Shown: positions 46,058 to 57,352 of the stretch, piece after piece
Layout: every line of letters starts with the position of its first letter
How positions within the stretch are numbered: the stretch's first letter is position 1
Origin: Excoecaria cochinchinensis
Taxonomy: Eukaryota > Streptophyta > Magnoliopsida > Malpighiales > Euphorbiaceae
Assembly: GCA_947683425.1 (NCBI GenBank)
Contig: CANTUQ010000003.1
Location: 2,232,001 to 2,296,000 of the forward strand
Reading direction: 5' to 3'
DNA: 64,000 nt
Made by a program: the position numbers and the translations under genes
Notes under the pieces: generated by a model
The model's input: the letters and a program-made list of their open reading frames with translations, nothing else
Database searches by the model: none
Told to the model about the DNA's origin: nothing

Positions 46058-46070
46058 TGCACTGATACCA
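46058..46070 (-). other. Primer binding site of C (variant)
   Basis: The minus strand TGGTATCAGTGCA has one change from the TGGTATCAGAGC Met-tRNA form seen in A and B. It lies five bases from the LTR. Confidence 0.8.
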
Positions 46071-46075
46071 CCTAA

Positions 46076-48447
46076 TGTCACACCCCAACCTATACCAAGG
46101 AGACTTCCATACAGATTGGAGGAGAGGCCTCCCTGGATAGATAGGAGTGTCACACCCCACTAGTACAAACATGCAAACATTACATATATAGAACGACATA
46201 TCAGGGATAATTAAAAACTATAATACAGAGAAGAATTATACTGAACAAAATGTATACTTTATTAATATACCAAAAGAAGGTCTTTACATATATTACATCA
46301 GATTACAAAAAGAACCAATTTACAAAAGCCCAAGATACATTGTTCAAAAGGGCAACAAAACATTACATCTATTACAAAAATAAAGGAAAGCCTATACTAT
46401 AAAACTTCAGAACTCTAATTGCGTTGGCCTTCCCGATGCGACACGCCCAACCCGAGGCAATCGAAAACCTTCCACACCTGCACGGATAAACACCCGTGCT
46501 AAGCGAAATCGCTTAGTGGGGAAATACACAATGCATGACCGCCACTCACAGTGACGGTAACAGAAAACACATGAAAACAATACCATTATGAGCATATAAT
46601 CATACATAATTAATTCAGATATTTGTATTCTCATCCAAAGATTCTTGTACAAAACATAATGACACCTGCTTAATCATAATGAGTGGATAACGAGTACATA
46701 TAGATACTTGAGAGTATCGATATCGTCACATATACATATAGATACCCGAAGGTATCAAATCATTCTTTTTATTTTATTTTCAAATTCTTATTACGTGGAA
46801 TCTTAAGAAAGATTCAGACAGAGGGATCGCAAGGATCCAATCGTGGGACCTGATCAGTGTCCAAGTCGTACATATAGCTGCAGCGGCACATAACTCTATT
46901 AGGCATGCCTAACTATCCACTTATCCGACACTAGCAGGTTATGCAAAATCTTATCACCTTTACATATATATTATTCGTGCAAAAAGATAATCAAAGCTTA
47001 ATGAAAACTGCATGCAAAAGAAATTAAGTCATTAAGCAAAAAGGAAAAGAAATCAAGTTTGGAAGTCGCGCCTGTCGCGCTCGCGACAGAGACCAAAACA
47101 CAACTACCCGCCGAGTCTCGCGGTCGCGAGAGAATCTCGCGCTCGCGAGAGGGCGAAGGCGCCACTCTCTGTCGCGCTCGCGACAACCGTCGCGCTCGCG
47201 ACAGAGGAGAGCCCAGCAAACGCTCGGAGGTTGAGCGCTCTGTCGCGCTCGCGACGTATGTCGCGCTCGCGACAGAGAGTTCCCTCGAGTTCTCGGCGCG
47301 ACGCTTCTCGCGCCGGCGCGAGGGCCGAAACCTCCGCGCTCTGTCGCGCTCGCGACAGTGTCGCGGTCGCGACAGACACGGGTTTTTCAGCTCTCACGCC
47401 CAAATTCTGCAGAAAACCTATACAAATCACATCCAAACTTCCAAAATTGATTCCAAACCTCAAAATTAAGCAACGCAATCATTCACAACTCGTAACATAA
47501 ATAAAAACCCAGCTTTAACACCATTTATCTCAATTAAATCAAGTCAATTACATATCTAATTCTAAGAATTTCCAAAACAGCAATTTTGACAACAATTATA
47601 ACTATTCACATAATTTCCCATAAATCCTTCAACAATATTCATTCTTTCACATCACATATCACACAAATTTCGATTCAAATTATAACAGCACAACTCCTAA
47701 ACCCAATCAAAACAAAAACACATTTATCAAACTCAAATCACAAAATACACAAAAAGATGAACAATCCCAAACCTTCTCTCCTTAGCTCCTAATCGCGAGC
47801 TCCACTTCCGCTAGCGATTCCTTTCCCTTTATCCGGTCTAGGAGCCTCCTCTGAACCACAAACCCATAACAATCAAGATCAATTTTACAACTACCCAAAC
47901 ATACATATATAATTATAAAACCTAGAGAAGAGGAAAAAGAAGAATCTAAAACACCCATAACCCCAACTCACCTTTAAGCTTCCAAAATCCACAAGCTAAT
48001 CAACTCTAATTACTCAATTAAGGAAGTGGGAGCAAGATTATGTAAAGAAAAGGAAGAACAAAGGAAGAAGAAGAAGAAAAGAAGAGAGTGTGGCGTGAGG
48101 GAAAGAAGAAGAACGGGAAACCACAAGGAAAGGGCTGATCTCTCTCTCTCTCTCACTCACCAAACTCATAAATGCTAGCCTATCCACTTTGCCACTTGTC
48201 AAACTCTCCAAAAGACACATGTCCTAAATCATACCCTACTCCCATGCTTTACTTTACATACTAAATTATCTCTTATTCACACTTTATTTCTATACACCCA
48301 CTTATACTATATCCTAACTCCTCTTCTCAAATTAATATACATAAATTAAATAAATAATCCAATTAAACACATACATGTAACACTTACGAATACACACATA
48401 CAGACACGGACAGGCTCAAACTACTGGGGTGGTTTTGGGGTGTTACA
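46076..48447 (-). repeat. Element C, right LTR (5' LTR, 2372 bp)
   Basis: It runs from TGTCACACCCC to GGGGTGTTACA. It has the same order of motifs as the left copy, with a fuller and better preserved palindrome array. Confidence 0.95.
47065..47374 (-). repeat. TCGCG palindrome array in U3 of C (right copy)
   Basis: It contains two segments missing from the left LTR: an 18-base unit GTATGTCGCGCTCGCGAC near 47256 and a 20-base unit with CTCGCGCCGGCGCG near 47303. Nearly all units are perfect palindromes. Confidence 0.88.
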
Positions 48448-48452
48448 CGCCC

Positions 48453-49695
48453 TTTCCTCTTTGTCCGGGCTGAAATATCTGTGCCGGGTGAAAATCGACC
48501 AGAACCTCCTCCTGGCAGCGACCCACTTCTGGAACCCCCGGTTCCACGTTTTGCAATTCACCTATCAGGAACTGTGCCCTTTGCCTGAAGAGTTAGCTTC
48601 CATTCTGGGAGCACGGTTCCCTCCTAGCGCTCTGCCTTGCGTCCCCCGCTGTGGCCTATTCCAGACCCGGGACGTAGCCCTGGCTCTGGGCATATCTTCT
48701 TCGGAGGCCAACCGGCTGATTCCTCTGAGCTCTTCCTTTTCTTTGGAGCCACTAATCGAGGCTCTGGATCGGTTCACTAACATCCCCACATATCGGGTAA
48801 GCATCACATTCTTATTCTGCATGGTGAACTTCCTTACTGTTGCTCCGGGAGGTTTGACCGGTGACTCTCGTCTGTTCGGAGTCCTGAGCGAATTTCATCT
48901 GGGACTGTCACCCCTACCACTTGTCCTGGCTGAAACTATCCTGGGTTTGGACGCTGTGAGCTCTGGGTCCACTACAACCTTTGCCGGCAGCCCCTTATTA
49001 CTCCAGGTACGTCATTATTTTAAAGGTAGTGCGTCCCTCATGGATTTTCACACTAGCTTTTCTTAGCGGGAGGTGCGTCCTTTTGGATTTTCACACAACC
49101 CTGTGCCTTATTTTTGCCTGAAGTAAACCCTACTTACCCCAGCGGCTTTTTTTTTTTTTTTTTTTTTCAGATCTGGCTACAGGAAAAACTGAAGATGCTG
49201 TCTGAACCACCCCCTCGCGTTACTCACCAGTACTCGCCGAGCCATTTCTTGCCTCGTCGACGATTGCATGGGTGTGTCACCGCTGATGAAGGCGTTATCA
49301 GATTTGGCGAGCTGTCAGATGAAGATATCAGTTTTACATCTGCCTGGCTCCCACTGTCTCATGCGGTCACCGATGGAACATCGGGTTGTGTTCCCCTCTG
49401 CGGCCTCCGTCAGGCCACCTTCTGCATCACCTCTCGATGTAAACGACAGCTCGGGATGACCCAGGATATAGTGAGGGTTCCCCTGTCCTTCCGAGGAGGA
49501 GATCTCTCGGCCGCGTTTGCTTCTCGGTATCACGAGCTGTGGGGTAGACTACCCATGAAGACCGTTATCCCGAGGTTTGGCAATCATTCTGCATCTTCGA
49601 CTAGCGAGTACAAGAAGTGGATCCTTAGTCCAGCCCCTGATAACAGGACCCGAGGGCTCAAGCATCTGATTGGCGAGAGCAGCAGTAGGACTTAG
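48453..49695 (+). pseudogene. Antisense gene of D: rest of exon 1, intron, exon 2
   Basis: Exon 1 continues 48453-49006 (SLSGLKYLCRVK to SPLLLQ). The intron 49007-49170 has donor CAG|GTACGT and a long T run with TTTCAG acceptor. Exon 2 is 49171-49695 (IWLQEKLKML to GESSSRT, stop). Both exons are open and in phase 0; with the piece at 38981 the gene would encode 382 residues. Motifs such as HFWNPRFHVLQFTYQELCPLPEELASILG and LLLQIW resemble the plant mobile domain/DUF7745-like family, of unknown function, often found in extra ORFs of Tat elements. It lies antisense to pol, between integrase and the sense extra ORF. It is disrupted by element C near the N-terminus but otherwise undamaged, unlike pol. 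Family assignment is tentative; the gene model is firm. Confidence 0.75.
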
Positions 49696-50084
49696 CCTAG
49701 CCTATATGTGTATTTCTTTTGGTGCTACATTTCTTTTTTATGCAGAACTAGAAAATGACGAAAGTGAAAAGAATAATATTCATCCTTTTTCACAAGTTTT
49801 GTGTACATTTCCATATAATTTCAGCATACATGATCAATTTTGGCATTTACTCAGCTGCTTACGCGCTGTCAATACATGAAACCAAATTTTAACAGCATCA
49901 ACTCCTGTTACCAATCGGCCCTCTCGGGTTTTCACGATCGGACATTTTCTCTCATGCCTCTAATTTTTGCACAGGATGCCTTTTTTCTGTTTTCACCCTG
50001 TCGAGGCGCCCAATTTTAGCATAGCCGCCTTTTTTCGGTTTTCGACTCGCGGGGCATTTTATTCTCTTCTTTTTATTTTGGTCT
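49696..50084. other. Spacer between antisense gene and integrase of D
   Basis: No frame. In reverse complement, parts (GAAAATGTCC, GAAAACCCGAGAGGGCC, AAAATTGGGCGCCTCGACAG) match element E at 30650-30830, so it is a conserved noncoding part of this group. Confidence 0.6.
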
Positions 50085-51213
50085 TTAGCCATGGAACCTT
50101 TTGAGTCTGTCGACATTGATCGGTTCTTGGAATTCGTTCCCGTCACTATCTGACAAGATTGCAGCCCCTTTGGACAGCAGCTTCTGAAGGATATACGGCC
50201 CTTCCCAGGTAGGTCTGAATTTCCCCCTGATGTCCGGTATCCCTGGCCTCATCTGTTTGAACACCAAGTCTCCTTCTTTCAGCGGGTGCTTCCTCACTTT
50301 CTTTCCGAAAGTTCTCGCTAATCTCTTCTGGTATATCTGATTATGATAATAAGCTTTCAGCCTACTCTCATCCAGTAAGTTCAAGTGCTGCAACCTCTGC
50401 TGCGCCCATTCGGCTTCCGGGATTTGGGCCTCCATGACCACCCTTAGTGATTTAAGTTCTATCTCTACTGGCAATACTGCTTCTGTTCCGTATACCAGGG
50501 AAAATGGTGTAGCGCCTGTAGATGATCTTACCGTCGTTCTGTATCCCCATAGGGCAAAGGGTAACTTTTCAGCCCAGTCCTTGTAGGTTTGGACCATTTT
50601 GGACAAGATCTTCTTCACATTCTTATTGGCAGCTTCTACTGCTCCATTCGCTTGCGGTCGGTAGGGAGAGGATTTATGATGCTCAACACCATATTTCTCG
50701 AGAAGTTTTCTGGTTTCTCCCATGAACTGCACCCCATTATCAGACACTATGTGATGAGGGAGGCCATATCAGCAGATCAAATTCCTCTCTATGAACTTGG
50801 CCATGTCCCTTGCATCTATTTTCTTGAAGGATTCTGCCTCGACCCATTTGGTGAAATAGTCGATCGCGACTATGATGTATCTGTGCCCATTGGACGCCGT
50901 AGGGCGAATCTCTCCAATGATATCTATCCCCAAGCAGCAAACGGCCAAGGTGATGTCAGGTTATGTAGTTCTGATACCGGCAGGTGTCTCAGGTCTGCGT
51001 ACTGTTGCACAACTGACATTGTTTGACATACTTCGAGCAATCAATGTCTATCGTAAGCCAATAAAAGCCTTGTCTCATAATCTTCTTGGCCAAGGTCAAA
51101 CCATTCATGTGGGCCCCACAGACCCCTGCATGGGTTTCTTCCATTATCTTGCGCGCTTCTCTTTCATTCAAGCACCTGAGCTGGATCCCATCTGACCGTC
51201 TTTTGTACAACAC
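50085..51213 (-). pseudogene. pol: Integrase of D (broken)
   Basis: HHCC zinc region HAGVCGAHMNG to CSKYVKQCQLC (51130-51010), then the core in another frame: WPFAAWG and, after a one-base slip near 50925, the first Asp region IDIIGEIRP; SDNGVQFMGETR with the second Asp after 50747; and NGAVEAANK with Glu. The C-terminal part reads PLKEGDLVFK to PINVDRLKRFHG at 50085. A TGA near 50782 replaces a codon just before YGLPHHIVSDN. There is no chromodomain, as expected for Tat. Cannot be translated whole. Confidence 0.88.
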
Positions 51214-51218
51214 CCCTT

Positions 51219-52181
51219 CTAAGGATATGACTGAGTAGATAACTTACGTATCATCCTCTGGTCTTTTTCAGTGGCTTCTTCTGGAAATTTATCGTTTTCC
51301 AAGTAATTCATGATATCAAAGTACCATGGCTTCCCATCTGATGCCTCTATCTCCATTACTGGCTCGGTTTCAAAACTAGGCTTATCAGAGCTCGAAATTA
51401 GCACCGGTTTCATGGCCACTCCTTTAGGGTTATCCCACATTGACACTAAGGTTGCCAACGCATCAGCCAGACGGTTCTCATCTCTGGGCACAAAGTGGAA
51501 AGTACAAGTCTCAAACTGCCCACACATCCCTTTCAGATATTGAACATAGGGGACTAGTCGTTCTTCTTTAACAGCCCACTCACCTCAGATCTGGTTTATT
51601 ACCAAGGACGAGTCGCCAAATACCTCTACATTCCTTGCCCCCAACACAGCTAGAGCTTCTAACCCGAAGGTGCATGCTTCATATTCAGCTTCATTGTTGG
51701 TTGCTTTGTATCTCAGCTTCTTAGCAAGAGGAAGTTTTTCATTATCTGGGGTTGTCAAGATGATCCCGACTCCGGCTCCTTTGTTATTCTCTGCCCCGTC
51801 AAAGTGCAACTGCCATCCTTGAACAGAAATCATGCCTATGCTCTCGTCAGGAAAGGTAAACTCGGGGGTGTCCCCTTGGATAGGATGTTCAGCAAGAAAT
51901 TCGGCTACAGCTCGCCCCTTAATAGTCTTGCGGGTGATGTATTGCACATCGAACTCTTGTAGCAAGAGCAGCCATCTCCCCATCTTTCCAAGCAAAGACG
52001 GTGCCTCCTGCAAATATCTTAACGGATTTTGCTTGGCTACTGCCTGAACTTTGTATGAGTGGAAGTAATGTCTCAGCTTCTTTGATGCCCAAATCACTGC
52101 AAGGCAGATCTTCTCCACTTCAGCATATTTTATTTCATAAGGCAAGAACTTCTTACTGAGGTAGTAAATTGCAAACTCCAC
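51219..52181 (-). pseudogene. pol: RNase H and second, archaeal-type RNase H of D
   Basis: The first RNase H tail reads YYLSKKFLPYEIKYAEVEKICLAVIWASKKLRHYF to GRAVAEFLAEHP. A second RNase H starts WQLHFDGAENNKGAGVGIILTTP, with ATNNEAEYEACTFGLEAL and VFGDSSLVINQI, then a stop (TGA for a Trp or Arg codon at about 51582) and FVPRDENRLADALATLVS. The duplicated aRNH is a hallmark of the Tat lineage. A TAA at 52197 separates it from RT and a frameshift near 51216 from integrase; all other codons are in one frame. Confidence 0.88.
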
Positions 52182-52196
52182 CCCAAATTCATCCTC

Positions 52197-55100
52197 TTAA
52201 GCCATCATGGCGCCCATTGAACCGTCTTCTACTGCTAGGTACAGAATAAGCGGTTTGACAGGTTGCGTAGGCCTTAGCACTGGCGGATTTAATAGATATT
52301 CCCTGATATTATCAAAGGCTCTTTGGCAGTCTTCGTTCCAGACTACGGGCTGATTCTTTCTAAGCAGCCTGAAAATAGGTTCGCATATCGAAGTGAGCTT
52401 GGCAATAAACCGGCTAACATACTGCAGCTTGCCCAGGAAACTCCTTACATCCTTCTCTTTTTGTGGCACAGGCATCTCTCTGATAGCTTTCACCTTGTCT
52501 GGGTCGATTTCTATCCCCCTCTGGCTGACGACATGTCCCAACAGCTTTCCTGAAGTCACTCCGAAAATGCACTTCTTGGGGTTAAGTCGCAGATTATACT
52601 TATCGATCCTGGTGAAGAACTTCTCTAGAGCTTCAAAGTGTCCCTCTCGGGTGGCTGACTTGACCATCATGTCATCGACATACACCTCCACTTCTTTATG
52701 AATCAGGTCACTTAAGATCTTAGTTGCCATCCTCTGGTACGTGGCCCCTGCATTCTTCAGGCCGAAAGGCATGACCCGATAGGCATAGGTGCCCCACTCC
52801 GTGATAAAAGCAGTTTTAACCCGGTCAGCTATCTTGTTCAGGATCTGGTTGTAGCCCACATAACCGTCCCCAAAACTGTACATCGCGCAGTTGGCGGTAC
52901 TGTCTATCAATACATCAATATGGGGCAGTGGAAAATCATCTTTAGGGCAGGCTTTGTTAAGATCTCGATAATCCACACACACCCTGACCTTTCCGTTCTT
53001 CTTTGCTACAGGGACCACATTTGCCAGCCATGTAGGATACTGGACTTCCACGAGGAACTTGGCTTCAATCTGCTGTCGAATTTCCTCCTTAACCTTATCA
53101 GCCCATTCTGGTCTTAGCCTTCTTAACTTCTGCTTCACAGGCTTGCAATCTGGGTAAGTCGGGATGGCATGCTCCGCTACGTCCCGGTCAATCCCCGGCA
53201 TGTCCTCGTAGGTCCAGGCAAAGACTTTTTCATGTTTTCTTATTATTCTCTCAAAATTGTTTCTCTCCTCAGGAGTTATGTTTGATGCTATTAGAATTTC
53301 TCTCGGATTTTCCGAGGTTCCAAGATTAAAAGGCGTTGTGCCAGTGGAGTCAATGTCAAAAATTGATGGAATATGATCATGTTCATGCATGTTGAAATCA
53401 TTAGAAACATCGCACAAATAAGTGAAATTGTTTATCTTATTAATAATATTATAGTTATCATTTACATCATAAAAGAGTTTCGGAATAAAAAGACAATCTA
53501 GGCTAGAGTCTTCTTCCGCCACTCCCGAGGTTGATGCTGTTGCAGCTTGCTCACTAACTTTCTGATTTAGCAGAGGCCCCTCAGGCACGTCGGAAGAAAT
53601 CTTCAAATCCCCCATTTTTAGCTCTAATTCTGCTATCTTCTCTTTCCCTTTCAGCCTGGCAGCTACCATCTTTTCAGTAACGACCTCCTCAAGCTCGCAC
53701 TTGTCCCAAGTGATACCCTGAGTCATGACTTCCTCATCCCAAAAGTCTTCAGCAGTCTTGACGAACCCGACGTGCCAGTCATACACATCATTAAAGATCT
53801 CAAAGCCAGGGACAATCCTCCCATCTACCCATTGCGGCTCATCTTCACCAGTATACGCACAAACTGAGGATGCTGGCACAAAGTTCTCTGAAATGTGGGG
53901 GATCTTGTCTGTCACCCTCTTCTTGCCGAAGCCACCTCTATACCCCAGGCCTTTCCGGTTCTTCTGCCCTCGAGTGGTGATTGCGGTCTGCAATCCTTGG
54001 GAGTTCCTGCCTAATCCAGCCCCGGGAAGATAATGCATCTTCCTCATCATATTAACCACGCCTGGGCTATCCACTGACCCGCGCTCTTCCCTTATCATAG
54101 ACACATGGAAGCCGCTGAATGGCTGATTGGCAATTTCCAGCGCTGAGACCTGGTTTTCCCTGGCCGCCTTGATAGTCACCACCTCCCCTTCGTGTGGGAA
54201 CTTTATCATTTGATGCAGTGTGGATGGCACTCCCCCTAATTTATGAAACCAGGGTCTCCCAAGCAAAGCTGAGAAGTTAGCAGGGATGGGCAGAACTACA
54301 AATTCAACCTCCACTTCGATAGGTCCAGTCTTGACCAAAGTCTTGAAGGTTCCCGAGGCTTGCCTCCTCGAGTTATCGTAGGCTGTGATAGTCAGATCTG
54401 ATCCGCTGAGCATATCCTCGCTTAAACCAAAAGCTTGCAAAGCTATCAAAGGGCACACGTTTATAGAAGACCCGTCGTCCACCATAACACAAGCAGTGTG
54501 CTTACCGTTAATCTGTGCTTTAATGTACAAGGGTCGGTTGTGGTTGCGTCCTTCAACAGGTAGGTCGGCGTCAGAAAAGACCAATCTCTCCTCGGATCCT
54601 CCCTTAATTAAACCCAAAAGCTCTGACGGGGAAATAGTGGTGGCGACTGTGGCCTCAACCAAAGCTTCTACTACCTTCTGCCTATGAGAGGGGGATTGCC
54701 TCAACAGATCCCAAATGGATATCTGAGCCGCGGTCTTCTTCAATTGCCTAACAATCTGCCCCTCCTCTGGCTCTTTCTCTGCTGATGGCTGTACCGGCTC
54801 AGGTAGCTTTGTAATCTCGGGGATCACCCTTCCACTTCTCGTGACAGTGCTTATCTCTCCCTCGTCTCCATCGGAGCCCCACAAATCAAGGTTCAACCCT
54901 TCTTCATCCTCGGCTTCTCCACCGCTTTCACTGCTAGACCAGCAATCAAGGGTCGCCACAACTGCTTTCTCCTTCCTATCCTCGGAATTACCAGCAGCGG
55001 ACTTCTCACTCCCATATAGATCTTGCAGCACGTACCACTCCGGCAGACTAGATTGGATCATAAACACGGGTGGTGGTACGGCATTGTAACCGGGCTTCTT

Positions 55101-55883
55101 CTCAGTTTCTCTCTTCTCAGGGTCAGAGATCTGCTTGCTATCAATCAAGTCTTGGATAGAGTGCCGGAGCGCCTTGCATTTATCAGTGATATGGCCTGAG
55201 TGCTGGTGGAATGCACAGTATTCGTTATCCTTATGTCCCGGTTTCCCTTGTGTAAAAGCTGGCCTAGGAGTCAGAGGGCGCAATTTTCCCTCCTTCATCA
55301 GCCTCCTCAAGACCCAGGATAATGGTCTTCCCAAGTTCGAAAACTTCCTCTGGGTGGTTACCTCAATAGCAGACACTTCACCCATTCTTCTAGTGCTGTT
55401 ACTGGGACCCGCCGGCCTGCTGGTTCCTTGACCGGGGTTAGCCCTTTTGGCGAAATTGTTATTGTTAGCTTTTCGGGTTAAGAACTCTCCCTCTGCTTCG
55501 ATGGCTATATCTTTGAGAGACTCCCAGTCCTTCAACCCCTTCATCCCCAATCCCTCCTTTAAGTACGGGCTTGCGTTCTTAATGAATAGACGAATCTGAT
55601 CCTGGGTGTCAGGCTTTCGGCGCATCTCCATTACTCGGTTCCGCCATCGGGTAAGATACTCATGGAAAGACTCCCCGGTCTTCTGCTGAAGAAGCTCAAG
55701 ATCTTTCAGAGTCACTTCCATTCTGGTATTACAGTCATACTGCTTCAGAAACTCCTCAGTGAGCAGATCCCAATCTTCTTTAGTGCGGCGGTCAAGGCCA
55801 TGATACCAGTCTATGGCATGAGAGGTCAGACTCAGACAAAAGTATTCCACTTTCTGCTTCTTGGACAATGCGGTCCCCTTCAT
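52197..55883 (-). pseudogene. gag-pol: Gag C-part, protease, G-patch and RT of D
   Basis: A 1228-codon open stretch. Gag domain 1-110 (EYFCLSLTSHAIDWYHGLDRRTKEDW, FHEYLTRWRNRVMEM), CHHC knuckle CAFHQHSGHITDKC near 220, protease ACVMVDDGSSINVCP near 465 and LLGRPWFHKLGG, a G-patch around 615-650 (LPGAGLGRNSQG, GLGYRG), a linker rich in acidic residues, RT from VVPVAKKNGKVRVCVDYRDLNKACP (near 960) through VMPFGLKNAGATYQRM to VYVDDMMVKS (near 1070). The first catalytic Asp is kept in a changed context (SFGDGYVGYNQI, usually FMDG). It continues the upstream frame after one TAG at 55899-55901, so the true start is upstream. No clear intron between protease and RT is needed, since the frame is open. 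Confidence 0.9.
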
Positions 55884-55898
55884 GACCAGAGAATATTG

Positions 55899-56630
55899 CT
55901 ACACATGTGCGGTGGGGTCAGAAGTACCATCAAATTTCGGCACATCCGGCATTTTGAAATTATAAGGGATCGGGTCCTCTCCGTCCAACTCCCTATCCTC
56001 CGGATTCATCCCCTGAGCTCTGCCTATCATACGAGCCATAGCCTCGAACCTCTTTTCCTTCTTCTTTAAAATAAAATCATCCGCTTGAGGCGCCTTCCCC
56101 TTCTCAGATGCCATGCTCAACCTATCATCCTCGATATCTCTATCGTCATCAATTCTCAACACTGGCCTTCTTCTCAACTCTCCCGAAGCCACTGATCTTA
56201 ACTCTACCGGCGGCGGCCTAACGGGCTCTTCTCGCCTTTCAACCCTTTCTTCTTCAGGCTCATTCTGTCTCATTGGAGGAGGAGGAGGATTCTGTGGAGC
56301 ATTCTTCTGAGCGTTCTGCTGTGCCAAAGCGGTCAATATATTCATCATCCTGCCCTCGAATTCCTCAAAACGGCGGCCCACTTCTTCCGCAATCATGGCC
56401 CTGGTGGCGTCTTCCCCCCTAGGCGAGTTTGCCATCTGAGATACTGTACCACTGATTTCTGATAAGATCTCCGGTAGGCCCTCTCTATCTGACAGCTCAG
56501 GAGTAAGAACTCGGATCAGTCGCCCGGTTGGTGATCTAGTCCACCTGGGCAGATCTATGATGGCTGCAGGGACAAAAGTTAGAATGATGCATGAAATGTA
56601 GGTATAATGCATGATCGTGATATGCAACAC
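55899..56630 (-). pseudogene. gag: Gag N-terminus of D, ended by one TAG
   Basis: In frame with the next stretch, separated only by TAG at 55899-55901; element E has AAG at the matching place. The hydrophobic first 25 residues (MLHITIMHYTYISC) are probably leader or intron, because TTTTGTCCCTGCAG near 56565 looks like a splice acceptor; MANSPRGEDATRAMIAEEVGRRFEEF is a better start. Pro-rich and Arg/Glu-rich linkers then lead to FKMPDVPKFDGTSDPTAH, the entry of the gag domain. Confidence 0.8.
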
Positions 56631-57333
56631 TTACAGAGCACAAGCAAGCAAGTAGGTCCTTCCACCCTTATTTCTCCCACACACGTGGTCGTGCAGTCTC
56701 TTTCCTAGGTGGGATTAGCCCAAGGGTCAACGAGGGACCCGATGGACGCGTATGGTGCGCGGCGGAAAACCGACAGCATAACACTCCTATGCTAATGTAC
56801 AAGCGGATGGACAATGATCGTCACGTATTCGGACGCTCCATAAATTTCGACATGGCCCTACCGGGGCATGATAGCCTTTGGCTAGGTTACCAAGCGAGAC
56901 ATTTGGACTCATCCAATACATGAGGATCCATACAGCAAGCATGAGATTACGGTTCATTTCACCTGTGGAAAGTGACTACAGCCATTACATGAGCTTTGGA
57001 CAAGGGAGATGTTTCTTTGAGGCTACCCAAGCATGATCCCTGCCGACGGGTCTAGCTCATCACGAGCATAACGACCGATCGGGTCACCATTTTGATATAC
57101 CATTGAGGTACGTGGCTTGGGCTGGTGATTATCCTTAACACTTCCCCAAATTGAGTGAAAATGAGGAGGTGCTTCAGGAACGCACCGGGGCTAATAAGAG
57201 GGACCAAACTAGCGTATTCTAAGGCTCTAATGATATGCAAATGCAATTTTGAGTGAAAGCGAATTTATGAATTAAATTTTAATCATAAATGTTAAGCGAG
57301 ATATTTTCAAATCGAAATCTCGAACCATAAACG
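56631..57333 (-). other. 5' leader of D between primer site and gag
   Basis: About 700 bases without a convincing frame. It would hold packaging and splice signals; none is recognised. Confidence 0.6.
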
Positions 57334-57351
57334 TCCCCAGTGGAGTCGCCA
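57334..57351 (-). other. Primer binding site of D (Arg tRNA type)
   Basis: The minus strand TGGCGACTCCACTGGGGA, one base from the LTR, matches the 3' end expected for a plant tRNA-Arg (CCCAGTGGAGTCG plus CCA), the primer reported for Ogre elements. Confidence 0.82.
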
Positions 57352-57352
57352 C

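Larger units (their letters stand above)
39051..48447 (-). mobile_element. Element C: Tekay/Del chromovirus, nearly intact
   Basis: LTRs 39051-41384 and 46076-48447, target duplication CGCCC at 39046-39050 and 48448-48452, Met-type primer site, polypurine tract, and one long gag-pol frame broken by a single one-base frameshift. A C-terminal chromodomain places it among chromoviruses. LTRs differ at roughly 18 sites plus 38 bp of palindrome units. It is the innermost and among the youngest insertions here. Confidence 0.96.
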
